Part shown: piece by piece, positions 1-6,494 of the stretch
Numbering within the stretch: the first letter of the stretch is position 1
How the letters are laid out: each line of letters starts with the position of its first letter
NCBI GenBank assembly: GCA_029252405.1
Contig: JAQXBM010000038.1
Coordinates: 1 to 36,570, forward strand
Origin: Crocinitomicaceae bacterium
GTDB taxonomy: Bacteria > Bacteroidota > Bacteroidia > Flavobacteriales_D > Crocinitomicaceae
Reading direction: 5' to 3'
Length of the DNA: 36,570 nt
Notes under the pieces: generated by a model
The model's database searches: none
The model's input: the letters and a program-made list of their open reading frames with translations, nothing else
What the model was told of the DNA's origin: nothing
Program-made: the position numbers and the translations under genes

Positions 1-26
1 ATTATTTTAGCGGGACAATATTGCAA

Positions 27-62
27 TTAGGGAAGCAATCGGATTGCTTCCCTAACTTTTTT
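27..62 (+). terminator. Strong rho-independent terminator
   Basis: A 14-bp perfect inverted repeat (27-40 pairing with 42-55; left arm TTAGGGAAGCAATC) is followed by a run of six T at 57-62. It lies upstream of the DUF151 gene and so probably ends a plus-strand gene that lies outside the window. The stem is long enough that it could also act in the reverse direction, but the minus-strand T run is missing. Confidence 0.85.
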
Positions 63-89
63 ATCAGTTTCTGAAATCGCATATCGAAC

Positions 90-680
90 ATGAACAAGAT
101 TAAATTGGAAATCGTTGGATTATCCTACAGCCAGACACAATCAGGTGCTTATGCCTTGGTTCTTTCGGAAGTTGAAGGGAACCGTAGATTACCAATTATT
201 ATCGGTGGATTTGAAGCTCAGGCCATTGCCATAGAGCTAGAAAAGATGGTTCCAACGCGACCGCTCACTCACGACTTATTCAAGAACTTTGCTACTACAT
301 TCAATATTCAAGTAAAAGAAGTGGTGATTTACAATCTAGTTGAAGGTATATTCTACTCGAAATTAGTCTGTGAATTAAATGGTGAGGTGACGGAAATTGA
401 TGCTCGAACATCTGACGCAATCGCGATTGGAGTTCGTTTTAAATGTCCAGTTTACACCTTCGAAAACATCCTGTCAAGTGCAGGTATACTACTTGATGAA
501 ACCTCAGAAATAGGCGAAGAAGCCCTTTTCTCAGAATCGGAAGAACCCGAAACACCGGAAGAAACCATTTCTACGGTTTCGTTGGAAGAACTGGAAACTC
601 AACTCAACCAGGCGATTGCCAACGAAGACTATGAACTTGCATCAAAAATCCGGGATGAAATCAATAAGCGTAGCGCTTAG
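90..680 (+). CDS. Bifunctional nuclease domain (DUF151) protein with C-terminal UVR motif
   Basis: This 196-residue cytoplasmic protein has the DUF151 (bifunctional nuclease, BFN) fold over about residues 1-130, with the family-typical stretches LPIIIGGFEAQAIAIELE and ARTSDAIAIGVRF. An acidic linker (about 140-160) leads to a C-terminal UvrB/UvrC-type helix pair (about 163-194, ending LASKIRDEINK). This domain pairing is common in Bacteroidota. Family members are reported to have nuclease activity on DNA and RNA, but the physiological role is unclear. The ATG at 90 fits the beginning of the domain. The gene overlaps the start of the downstream transporter by 26 nt, which suggests co-transcription and translational coupling. 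A strong terminator just upstream (27-62) isolates it from the preceding gene. Confidence 0.85.
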   Translation: MNKIKLEIVGLSYSQTQSGAYALVLSEVEGNRRLPIIIGGFEAQAIAIELEKMVPTRPLTHDLFKNFATTFNIQVKEVVIYNLVEGIFYSKLVCELNGEVTEIDARTSDAIAIGVRFKCPVYTFENILSSAGILLDETSEIGEEALFSESEEPETPEETISTVSLEELETQLNQAIANEDYELASKIRDEINKRSA

Positions 681-2271
681 CATCCTATTTATTTGTTTTT
701 TTTCTACTAGTTCAATGGCCAATGACGCCGTTGGGAAGAAATTATTGAACGGCAAAGAATCGTTCACCCTATCAAAGAACAAAACATTCACCAACACCGA
801 CTCTACTCTAACAACTTTGAAAGAGGGGAAGTGGTCTCAAAAGGGCAAAACACTTATCTTATCAGGTACTGTTTCCGATTCTATTCCTGTCGCTGACACC
901 CTAGAAATTGTTTACGAAACATCGGAACGTCTCTCATTCAAAAAAGGAGAAATCTTCAGCACCTTCAAGACCAAAAAGAAAGAAGAGTCGAATATTTTTG
1001 TTTCCATTCTTAGAGGACTTCTCGGGATGGCAGCACTGATTTTTATTGGGTTTCTATTCAGTAGTGATCGCAAAAGCATCAACTGGCTACTCGTCATCAA
1101 AGGTGTTGTTTTACAACTCGTGCTGGCCCTTTTGATTCTGAAAGTTCCAGGTGTGGAACTGATATTTGATTTCATTTCAAGGGCATTCGTGAAAACCGTG
1201 AACTTCGCACATGAAGGGGCACAATTTGTCTTTGGTGATTTCCTCACAGGGGATGTAAATGTCTACGTAAAAAACTTCGCCACTTGGATTTTACCTTCGG
1301 TAATCTTCTTCTCGGCATTGAGTAGTTTGCTTTATTACTGGGGGATTTTGCAGAAGATCGTATACTTCATGGCCTACATCATGAAGCGTCTGATGGGACT
1401 TTCTGGTTCGGAGAGTGTCGCAGCAGCAGGAAATGTATTCTTGGGTCAAACAGAAGCACCATTGTTGGTGAAGCCGTACCTCGGAAAGATGACCAAATCT
1501 GAAATCATGTGTTTGATGGCAGGTGGAATGGCGACTATCGCCGGTGGAGTATTGGCCTCATACATTGGCTTCTTGGGCGGTGAAGATAAGCTCTCACAAA
1601 TCTACTTCGCAAAACATTTGCTTACAGCTTCGCTGATGAGTGCACCAGCAGCCATCGTATTCGCGAAAATTCTTGTTCCTGAAAAGGAGAAAATCAATGA
1701 GGATTTATCTGTCGCAAAAGAGAAACTTGGAACAAACGCTCTCGAAGCGATCACCAATGGAACTACCGACGGATTGAAACTTGCCGTGAATGTTGGAGCC
1801 ATGTTGATTGTGTTTATCTCATTAATGGCATTCGCGAATTACATTCTGTGGTTCTTCGGATACTACACTGGAATCAATGATATAGTCGCCAGTTGGGGGC
1901 ATTACGATGTCCTGTCATTTGAAGCAATTCTCGGTTATGTTCTTTCACCTTTCGCTTGGGTTATGGGCGTTCCTTGGGAAGATTGTATGACGGTCGGTCA
2001 GTTACTGGGAGAGAAAACGATTTTGAACGAATTCGTTGCTTACGCAGACCTAGGGAGTTTGAAACATTACATGTCGGATAAATCTACCTTGATGTGTACA
2101 TACGTCCTTTGTGGCTTTGCCAATTTTGCGTCGATTGGAATTCAAGTTGGAGGAATCGGGGCGCTCGCTCCAGAGAAAAAAGGTGTACTTGCGAAGTATG
2201 GTGTGAAGGCCTTGGTTGCCGGAACGCTGGCTTGTATGAGCACGGCGGTAATTGCGGGGATGTTGTTCTAG
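655..2271 (+). CDS. nupC: NupC-type concentrative nucleoside transporter with extra N-terminal module
   Basis: This 538-residue inner-membrane protein belongs to the CNT/NupC family, which imports nucleosides with Na+ or H+. The permease part (about residues 115-538) has many membrane segments and the family motif GQTEAPLLVKPY, followed by the MAGGMATIAGGVLA helix. The ATG at 655 is preferred because it opens directly on a signal-peptide-like sequence (MKSISVALSILFICFF...SSMAN). An in-frame ATG at 616 would add 13 charged residues and overlap the upstream gene further. Between the signal sequence and the first permease helix lies a soluble stretch of about 80 residues with a lipocalin-like pattern (for example EGKWSQKGKTLILSG), probably periplasmic. 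The family is normally about 400-430 residues, so this module is an addition. Exact substrate range cannot be read from sequence. Confidence 0.88.
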   Translation: MKSISVALSILFICFFSTSSMANDAVGKKLLNGKESFTLSKNKTFTNTDSTLTTLKEGKWSQKGKTLILSGTVSDSIPVADTLEIVYETSERLSFKKGEIFSTFKTKKKEESNIFVSILRGLLGMAALIFIGFLFSSDRKSINWLLVIKGVVLQLVLALLILKVPGVELIFDFISRAFVKTVNFAHEGAQFVFGDFLTGDVNVYVKNFATWILPSVIFFSALSSLLYYWGILQKIVYFMAYIMKRLMGLSGSESVAAAGNVFLGQTEAPLLVKPYLGKMTKSEIMCLMAGGMATIAGGVLASYIGFLGGEDKLSQIYFAKHLLTASLMSAPAAIVFAKILVPEKEKINEDLSVAKEKLGTNALEAITNGTTDGLKLAVNVGAMLIVFISLMAFANYILWFFGYYTGINDIVASWGHYDVLSFEAILGYVLSPFAWVMGVPWEDCMTVGQLLGEKTILNEFVAYADLGSLKHYMSDKSTLMCTYVLCGFANFASIGIQVGGIGALAPEKKGVLAKYGVKALVAGTLACMSTAVIAGMLF

Positions 2272-2282
2272 TTGAATTCGGT

Positions 2283-2302
2283 CTTCGACAGGCTCAGCCC
2301 TC
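2283..2302. repeat. Half-copy of a REP-like intergenic repeat
   Basis: The sequence CTTCGACAGGCTCAGCCCTC lies 11 nt after the NupC stop codon. It closely resembles the left arm of the inverted repeat at 30444-30464 (CTTCGACTCCGCTCAGCCCTC). No matching right arm is visible here, so this looks like a single unpaired unit. Motifs of this kind recur between genes in Bacteroidota genomes (from memory, not searched). Confidence 0.5.
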
Positions 2303-2395
2303 TCTGATATTTGGTTCCACTCACTTTTGACTTATTTCATTCCGTCGAATTATTTTGTTTTGAGTATTTTAACCAATCAACAATAGGAACCCGCC

Positions 2396-2920
2396 ATGAC
2401 AGAACAAAATCGATCTTTGCTCAACGAATTTGAATGGATTCGTGATTTAATTGATTTTCGAATAAGGGAATTGGTTGGTTCGGAAGAAGGTCATACTTTA
2501 CCACCAATGCCAAGTCTTACCAAGGGGATTAGCCCATACTACGATCACTTGATCGAAGAGGAGGTCACCATTGTCGAAAGAATTGCATTATCCTTAGGTC
2601 TTGTCTCAAGTTCACTCACGCAATTTTTAGATGCACTGCTTGTTAAGAATACAATGACAGAACGCCTATTTACTGAAACGGGTGCCCTCATAAAACAAGA
2701 TAGCAAAGAACTAATAACGACTTGGCAAACTGTCATGTTTCTCGCTTATGGGAGGGTTTCAGAGATGCACTTTTCAATAATCCATCACATTAAAAAAGAA
2801 CATCGATTATATGCGAGTGAAGTACTAATACTTCCTAATAAACAATCAAGTAACCCTTTCTTGACCCCAATAAAAATTCGACCCGAACTAGTACTTACGT
2901 GGCTGGAGCCGTTGTGCTAA
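2396..2920 (+). CDS. Orphan N-terminal domain of a Bacteroidota AAA-family ATPase
   Basis: This 174-residue soluble protein resembles, over its whole length, the N-terminal domain of a Bacteroidota family of roughly 450-residue AAA ATPases. Landmarks are an opening EFEWIRDLIDFRI helix, a VERIALSLGL segment, an R-x-F-T-E-x-G sequence (RLFTETGALI), a FLAYGR-like segment and the closing SNPFLTPIKI. In the full-length relatives this is followed by an AAA domain with Walker A and B motifs. Here the frame stops after WLEPLC, and no ATPase motif is found in the 100 bp before the convergent rmuC gene. It could be a truncated remnant or a real stand-alone domain. The comparison is from memory of the family, not from an alignment. 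The preceding 124 bp contain a REP-like half-repeat and AT-rich sequence but no convincing promoter. Confidence 0.6.
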   Translation: MTEQNRSLLNEFEWIRDLIDFRIRELVGSEEGHTLPPMPSLTKGISPYYDHLIEEEVTIVERIALSLGLVSSSLTQFLDALLVKNTMTERLFTETGALIKQDSKELITTWQTVMFLAYGRVSEMHFSIIHHIKKEHRLYASEVLILPNKQSSNPFLTPIKIRPELVLTWLEPLC

Positions 2921-3019
2921 TAGGGTTTTCTTTCGCTCAATAAAGGTGTTCCCAATGAATCTGGACCATCCTGATGTAGCATATCAACTATGAAGGAGTT
3001 ATTTCTCGAACGAGTCTAA

Positions 3020-4348
3020 TTAATCTTCCTCCTCGCTTCGATCAATCAACTTTGGATTGATTCCCTTACTAGGGTTAACGCCCAACTTTTTCAGATTCTC
3101 TGTTCTTCGAATCAAGTTTCCTGTTCCTTCGGAGAGCTTTTTCATGGCGCCTTCGTAGGTTCCAGTTGCCGTTTTGAGCTGTGTTCCAAACTTCACCAAA
3201 TCATCAGAGAAGTTCACAAATTTGTCGTACAATGCAGCAGCTTGTCGCGCGATTTCTTCGGCGTTTTTATTCTGAAGGTCTTGTTTCCAGATGTAAGAGA
3301 TCGTTCTTAATGTTGCGAGTAAAGTTGATGTCGAAACCATCACCACATTTTTGTCTAATGCCTTTTCGAAGAGGTTTGGATCTTCTCCTAAAGCCAACGT
3401 TAATGCAGGTTCATTTGCGATGAACATCAAAACATAATCGGGCGAGTTGATTCCGTATAAGTTCTGATAATCTTTATCACTTAACAATTTCAAGTGCCCA
3501 TTTACGCTGAGCAAATGCTGTTTCAGCGCCAGTTCTTTCTCATTTTCGTCTTCCGAATCGTTGAATTGACTGTACGCCGTCAGTGAAACTTTCGAATCGA
3601 GGATCAGGTGCTTTCCATCGGGCATATTGATGATGTAATCCAAACGTTGATTCGAACCATCTTCGGTCTTTAAATTGGTCTCCTTCGTGAAGTGAATGTC
3701 CTTTTGCAATCCGGCTTTTTCCAAAATCGCTTCGAGGTGCATTTCTCCCCAGTTACCCTGTGTTTTGGAATCTCCGCGTAGGGCCTGTGTCAAACTTTTC
3801 GTTTCTTGGGTGATCTCTTGATTCAATTCGCGCAGCATGTTCAAATGCTTGCCTAATTCAGCTGTTCGCGCAATGCTCTTCTCATCACTGTCCTCTACTT
3901 TCTTCTGGAATTCAGAGATCTTTTCTTTGAGTGGATTGAGAATCGCGTCAATGTTTTCTTTGTTTTTATCCGTAAACTTCGTCGTTTTCTCCTCGAGGAT
4001 TTTATTGGCAACAAGCTCAAATTCTTTGGTGAATTTCTCCTGAAGTCCGTTCAATTCTTCCTTCTGATCCTTCAACTTCTCCTCGAGCGCCTCGAATTTA
4101 CTTTTGTACTCGATGGCTTTGGTCATCTCATACTTATTGACAACTCGAAGTTCCTCCATTTGTCCTTTCAAACTATGGTTTTCGTCTTCCGCAAAATGAT
4201 TAGAACTTTCTAATGTTCCTTTCTCGACTTTCAGCGCTTCTAATTCGGATTTCATCGCTGAATTCTTCTGAGTACCAGCTCTCTGAGCGATAATAAAACC
4301 GACCAAGCCGCCAATGACGACCCCTAGAAACAACATCAAATACATCAT
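3020..4348 (-). CDS. rmuC: RmuC family DNA recombination protein
   Basis: This 442-residue protein has an N-terminal membrane anchor (MMYLMLFLGVVIGGLVGFII), a long coiled coil (about residues 30-180) and then the RmuC domain (about 190-420). The domain shows the typical GNWGEMHLEAILEKAGL and LILDSKVSLTAYSQF motifs. In E. coli RmuC limits rearrangements at inverted repeats; the fold is related to restriction-enzyme-like nucleases. The reading frame is open upstream to a TTG at 4375 that would overlap the preceding gene, but the ATG at 4348 lies 4 nt after that gene's stop and places the membrane helix at the N-terminus, so I chose it. The gene is probably co-transcribed with the Omp85-like gene upstream. 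Confidence 0.9.
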   Translation of the reverse strand: MMYLMLFLGVVIGGLVGFIIAQRAGTQKNSAMKSELEALKVEKGTLESSNHFAEDENHSLKGQMEELRVVNKYEMTKAIEYKSKFEALEEKLKDQKEELNGLQEKFTKEFELVANKILEEKTTKFTDKNKENIDAILNPLKEKISEFQKKVEDSDEKSIARTAELGKHLNMLRELNQEITQETKSLTQALRGDSKTQGNWGEMHLEAILEKAGLQKDIHFTKETNLKTEDGSNQRLDYIINMPDGKHLILDSKVSLTAYSQFNDSEDENEKELALKQHLLSVNGHLKLLSDKDYQNLYGINSPDYVLMFIANEPALTLALGEDPNLFEKALDKNVVMVSTSTLLATLRTISYIWKQDLQNKNAEEIARQAAALYDKFVNFSDDLVKFGTQLKTATGTYEGAMKKLSEGTGNLIRRTENLKKLGVNPSKGINPKLIDRSEEED

Positions 4349-4352
4349 AGAA

Positions 4353-6047
4353 TTAAAAGTAAGCAATATATCCAAAATGGACCTTGCTGTTGCTCAAAAG
4401 AACGGGATTATCCAATTGTTTTCCTAGTGCGTAGGAAATTGAAAACACCCCAAGGTTGGTGCTGAAAGAGAATCCAATTCCGAAGCCAAAGGGCTGATCG
4501 TTTGTATAAATCGTGGAGTTGTTTTCGTACCACGTTTGATCGTAAAACGCAAATACGTGAGAATCCTGATCGAGTAAAAAGCGGTATTCTAAAGTAGAAG
4601 TGCTCAAGGTCGATGCTACCAGCTCGTCCTCATTGAACCCGCGTTGAGAAGTCAATCCCCCGAATCGATACAATTCATTTTGGAAAATCTCCTCTGTGTT
4701 ATAGAATTCCGTGTGATTCGCAATCCTCAGAACATGCCGTTTCGCTAAAGGAATAAATACTTGAGCGTCGACCTCCCCTTTCAAAATCAGCGAACTCACC
4801 ACTTCCGAGGTATCGTTCAGTTGAAATGTCCGTGTTCCAGCACTTGCCGTCACTTGAAATTGATGTCCCGTTGATGGGTTTGGCAAGTAATCCAGCGATT
4901 GTCGAGCATACGCCAAACCATAATTATTCGATGCAGTCGTTCCCAAATTTGCGAAGGTCGGATTGTTGTTCCCGCCTGAGAGCACATTTGACTGAATATT
5001 CTGATAAAATGCCTTGATGTAACTTCCGTGTGACATAAAATACTGCACACCAGCCGTTGTTCTCAACTCAATGAACGACGTATCCCGCTTGTACAAATCA
5101 AAATTACCATCCAAGCCAAAAGAAGTTTTGAATAAAAATGGATAGTTCAGTCGTGCTTTCAATGACTGCGTTTGATCCCGAATGCTTTGCCAACGAACAT
5201 CCACCAACTCTCCCCGTTTGAGGGCATTCAGCAACTTAAGATTTAACTCGCCTGTAAATTGCACCCGCTGAGTGACTGGATTTGGCTGCAAGCCCACTAC
5301 ACCATTCACAGAACTTACAGGATTACTCTTGAGATAAACGAACAACTCCGCTCCTGTTTGCGTGAATAAGATTTCGTGAGGCTTAATTTCTTTCATGAAC
5401 GACACCTGCTTTACACGCCCCTTGACCTTTTTGAGTAAACTTTCATCGTACACATCTCCCACTTTGATCCCAAGCAGGCTTGAAATGAAATTTTCCGAGA
5501 TCGTAGAATCACCTTTTACATGGATTTCCTCCCAAACGTAAAGTTTCCCTCTTTCCACTGCCAGATCGGCAGACATCTTTGAACCTTGAATGACTACATT
5601 CTCAAATTTCAGCCGAACGAATGGATAACCGTTTTCCAAATACGCCTTTTGAATTGTTTTGAGTGCAGACGATAGCACCTTTGGTGTAAATGGTAATTGA
5701 GAAATAAATCGCTCGTTCAAATTGGAGTGCTTCCTCACAAAGCCCACCTCTTCCTGAGCCATTGTGATGTTTGCATCCTCGAATTTCGCCCCAAGATAGA
5801 AGTCGAGTGTGGCTATTTTATTCGAAAAAGACAGATCGTCAACTGACGCGAGAAGGTATCCTTTATTGATTGCAGATGACTGAAGATTCCGTACATACTT
5901 CACAAGAGAAACGCTATCCTTGAAGCCTGTAGTCGGATTCTTAACAAACTCGCGGTGATTTTCATTCACAAAGGACAATTGGAACGCTTTTTGCGCATTA
6001 GAAGTGAAGGATAACAATAAAACGAAGAAGAAATAATACCTGCGCAT
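4353..6047 (-). CDS. Omp85-like outer-membrane protein (POTRA plus beta-barrel)
   Basis: This 564-residue protein begins with a signal peptide (MRRYYFFFVLLLSFTSNAQ). Residues of about 60-250 look like POTRA modules, with alternating strands and helices and the phrase AYLENGYPFVRL. The remainder (about 255-564) has alternating aromatic/polar strands typical of a 16-strand barrel, and the chain ends in Phe, as many barrels do for BAM recognition. It fits the Omp85 superfamily (BamA/TamA/TpsB-like) but is shorter than BamA, so it is probably an accessory translocation or assembly porin rather than the essential BamA. The ATG at 6047 gives the signal peptide directly. A weak promoter-like TACTTTTC lies just upstream on the minus strand (6066-6073). 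rmuC follows after 4 nt. Confidence 0.82.
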   Translation of the reverse strand: MRRYYFFFVLLLSFTSNAQKAFQLSFVNENHREFVKNPTTGFKDSVSLVKYVRNLQSSAINKGYLLASVDDLSFSNKIATLDFYLGAKFEDANITMAQEEVGFVRKHSNLNERFISQLPFTPKVLSSALKTIQKAYLENGYPFVRLKFENVVIQGSKMSADLAVERGKLYVWEEIHVKGDSTISENFISSLLGIKVGDVYDESLLKKVKGRVKQVSFMKEIKPHEILFTQTGAELFVYLKSNPVSSVNGVVGLQPNPVTQRVQFTGELNLKLLNALKRGELVDVRWQSIRDQTQSLKARLNYPFLFKTSFGLDGNFDLYKRDTSFIELRTTAGVQYFMSHGSYIKAFYQNIQSNVLSGGNNNPTFANLGTTASNNYGLAYARQSLDYLPNPSTGHQFQVTASAGTRTFQLNDTSEVVSSLILKGEVDAQVFIPLAKRHVLRIANHTEFYNTEEIFQNELYRFGGLTSQRGFNEDELVASTLSTSTLEYRFLLDQDSHVFAFYDQTWYENNSTIYTNDQPFGFGIGFSFSTNLGVFSISYALGKQLDNPVLLSNSKVHFGYIAYF

Positions 6048-6132
6048 CTGCTGAATTAACGTAGTGAAAAGTACAATATTTTCGATGAAATAAACTTTAT
6101 TTTAGACTATTCAAGAAGGTATGTGGATAACA

Positions 6133-6167
6133 TTTTTTCGATAAACGTAATATTTATCGTATTTTTG
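6133..6167 (+). promoter_or_regulatory. Candidate Bacteroidota-type promoter for the small lipoprotein
   Basis: TATTTTTG at 6160-6167 matches the Bacteroidota -7 consensus TAnnTTTG exactly. A T-rich TTTTTTC element at 6133-6139 lies about 20 nt upstream, where a -33 element would be expected. Transcription from here would leave a leader of about 50 nt before the ATG at 6227. Confidence 0.5.
6139..6159. promoter_or_regulatory. Palindromic operator-like site inside the promoter
   Basis: CGATAAA (6139-6145) and TTTATCG (6153-6159) form a perfect 7-bp inverted repeat with a 7-bp spacer. It sits exactly between the putative -33 and -7 elements, a position where a dimeric regulator would block or modulate RNA polymerase. 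No T run follows, so it is not a terminator. The cognate regulator is unknown. Confidence 0.4.
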
Positions 6168-6226
6168 GCGTTATATTGTTAGACAACAACAACAAATTAG
6201 AACTTTAATTATTTAAATCAGACACC

Positions 6227-6364
6227 ATGAAAAGACTAATGGCCTTGACACTAATGGGATTAATGCTAACAGTAGTTTTTGCTGCATGTGGATCATCCAA
6301 AGGTGGACACTGTGATGCATACGGTAACGCACCGGCTGCTGAACAAGTGGATTTAGCTGAGTAA
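6227..6364 (+). CDS. 45-residue small lipoprotein
   Basis: The frame encodes a 45-residue protein starting MKRLMALTLMGLMLTVVF and continuing AACGSSKGGHCDAYGNAPAA. The first 20 residues form a lipoprotein signal with lipobox FAAC, so Cys21 would be lipidated, leaving a mature peptide of only 25 residues. The mature part has one more Cys in a GHCDAYG motif. Short lipoproteins with a C-x-AYG motif occur in other Bacteroidota, as far as I recall, but no function is known to me. The gene stands alone between a divergent Omp85-like gene and the CotH-like gene, with its own promoter and a strong terminator 22 nt after the stop. This compact layout suggests an abundantly expressed monocistronic unit. 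The start is certain in frame; existence of the gene is supported by the lipobox and the flanking signals. Confidence 0.8.
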   Translation: MKRLMALTLMGLMLTVVFAACGSSKGGHCDAYGNAPAAEQVDLAE

Positions 6365-6386
6365 GCTAACGCAATTTTATTATCTC

Positions 6387-6413
6387 AAGGTCATCTAACG
6401 GTGACCTTTTTTT
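6387..6413 (+). terminator. Rho-independent terminator of the small lipoprotein gene
   Basis: AAGGTCATC (6387-6395) pairs with GGTGACCTT (6400-6408) with one T-G wobble and a TAAC loop. A T run continues through 6413. It lies 22 nt after the small lipoprotein stop codon and separates it from the CotH-like gene. Confidence 0.8.
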
Positions 6414-6443
6414 GTGCCCCATTTTTTCTCAAAACCCTCTCTA

Positions 6444-6474
6444 TTTCCCACTATCACAGAAAGATGTATCTTTA
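6444..6474 (+). promoter_or_regulatory. Possible promoter of the CotH-like gene
   Basis: TATCTTTA at 6467-6474 matches seven of eight positions of the TAnnTTTG element, and TTTCCC starting near 6444 is a weak -33 candidate. The leader would be short (roughly 15 nt) before the ATG at 6495. The preceding terminator makes a promoter here necessary. Confidence 0.3.
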
Positions 6475-6494
6475 GGACACCAGAAACTTTCATT

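Noticed and set aside
616-654. Earlier ATG for the NupC transporter
   Set aside because: It adds 13 residues in front of a good signal peptide and lies deep within the DUF151 gene; the ATG at 655 is better.
4349-4375. TTG start for rmuC overlapping the Omp85-like gene
   Set aside because: ATG at 4348 immediately follows the upstream stop and gives the expected N-terminal membrane anchor.
6414-6494. GTG start extending the CotH-like protein by 27 residues
   Set aside because: It begins directly at the T run of the terminator at 6387-6413 and precedes a complete signal peptide that starts at 6495.
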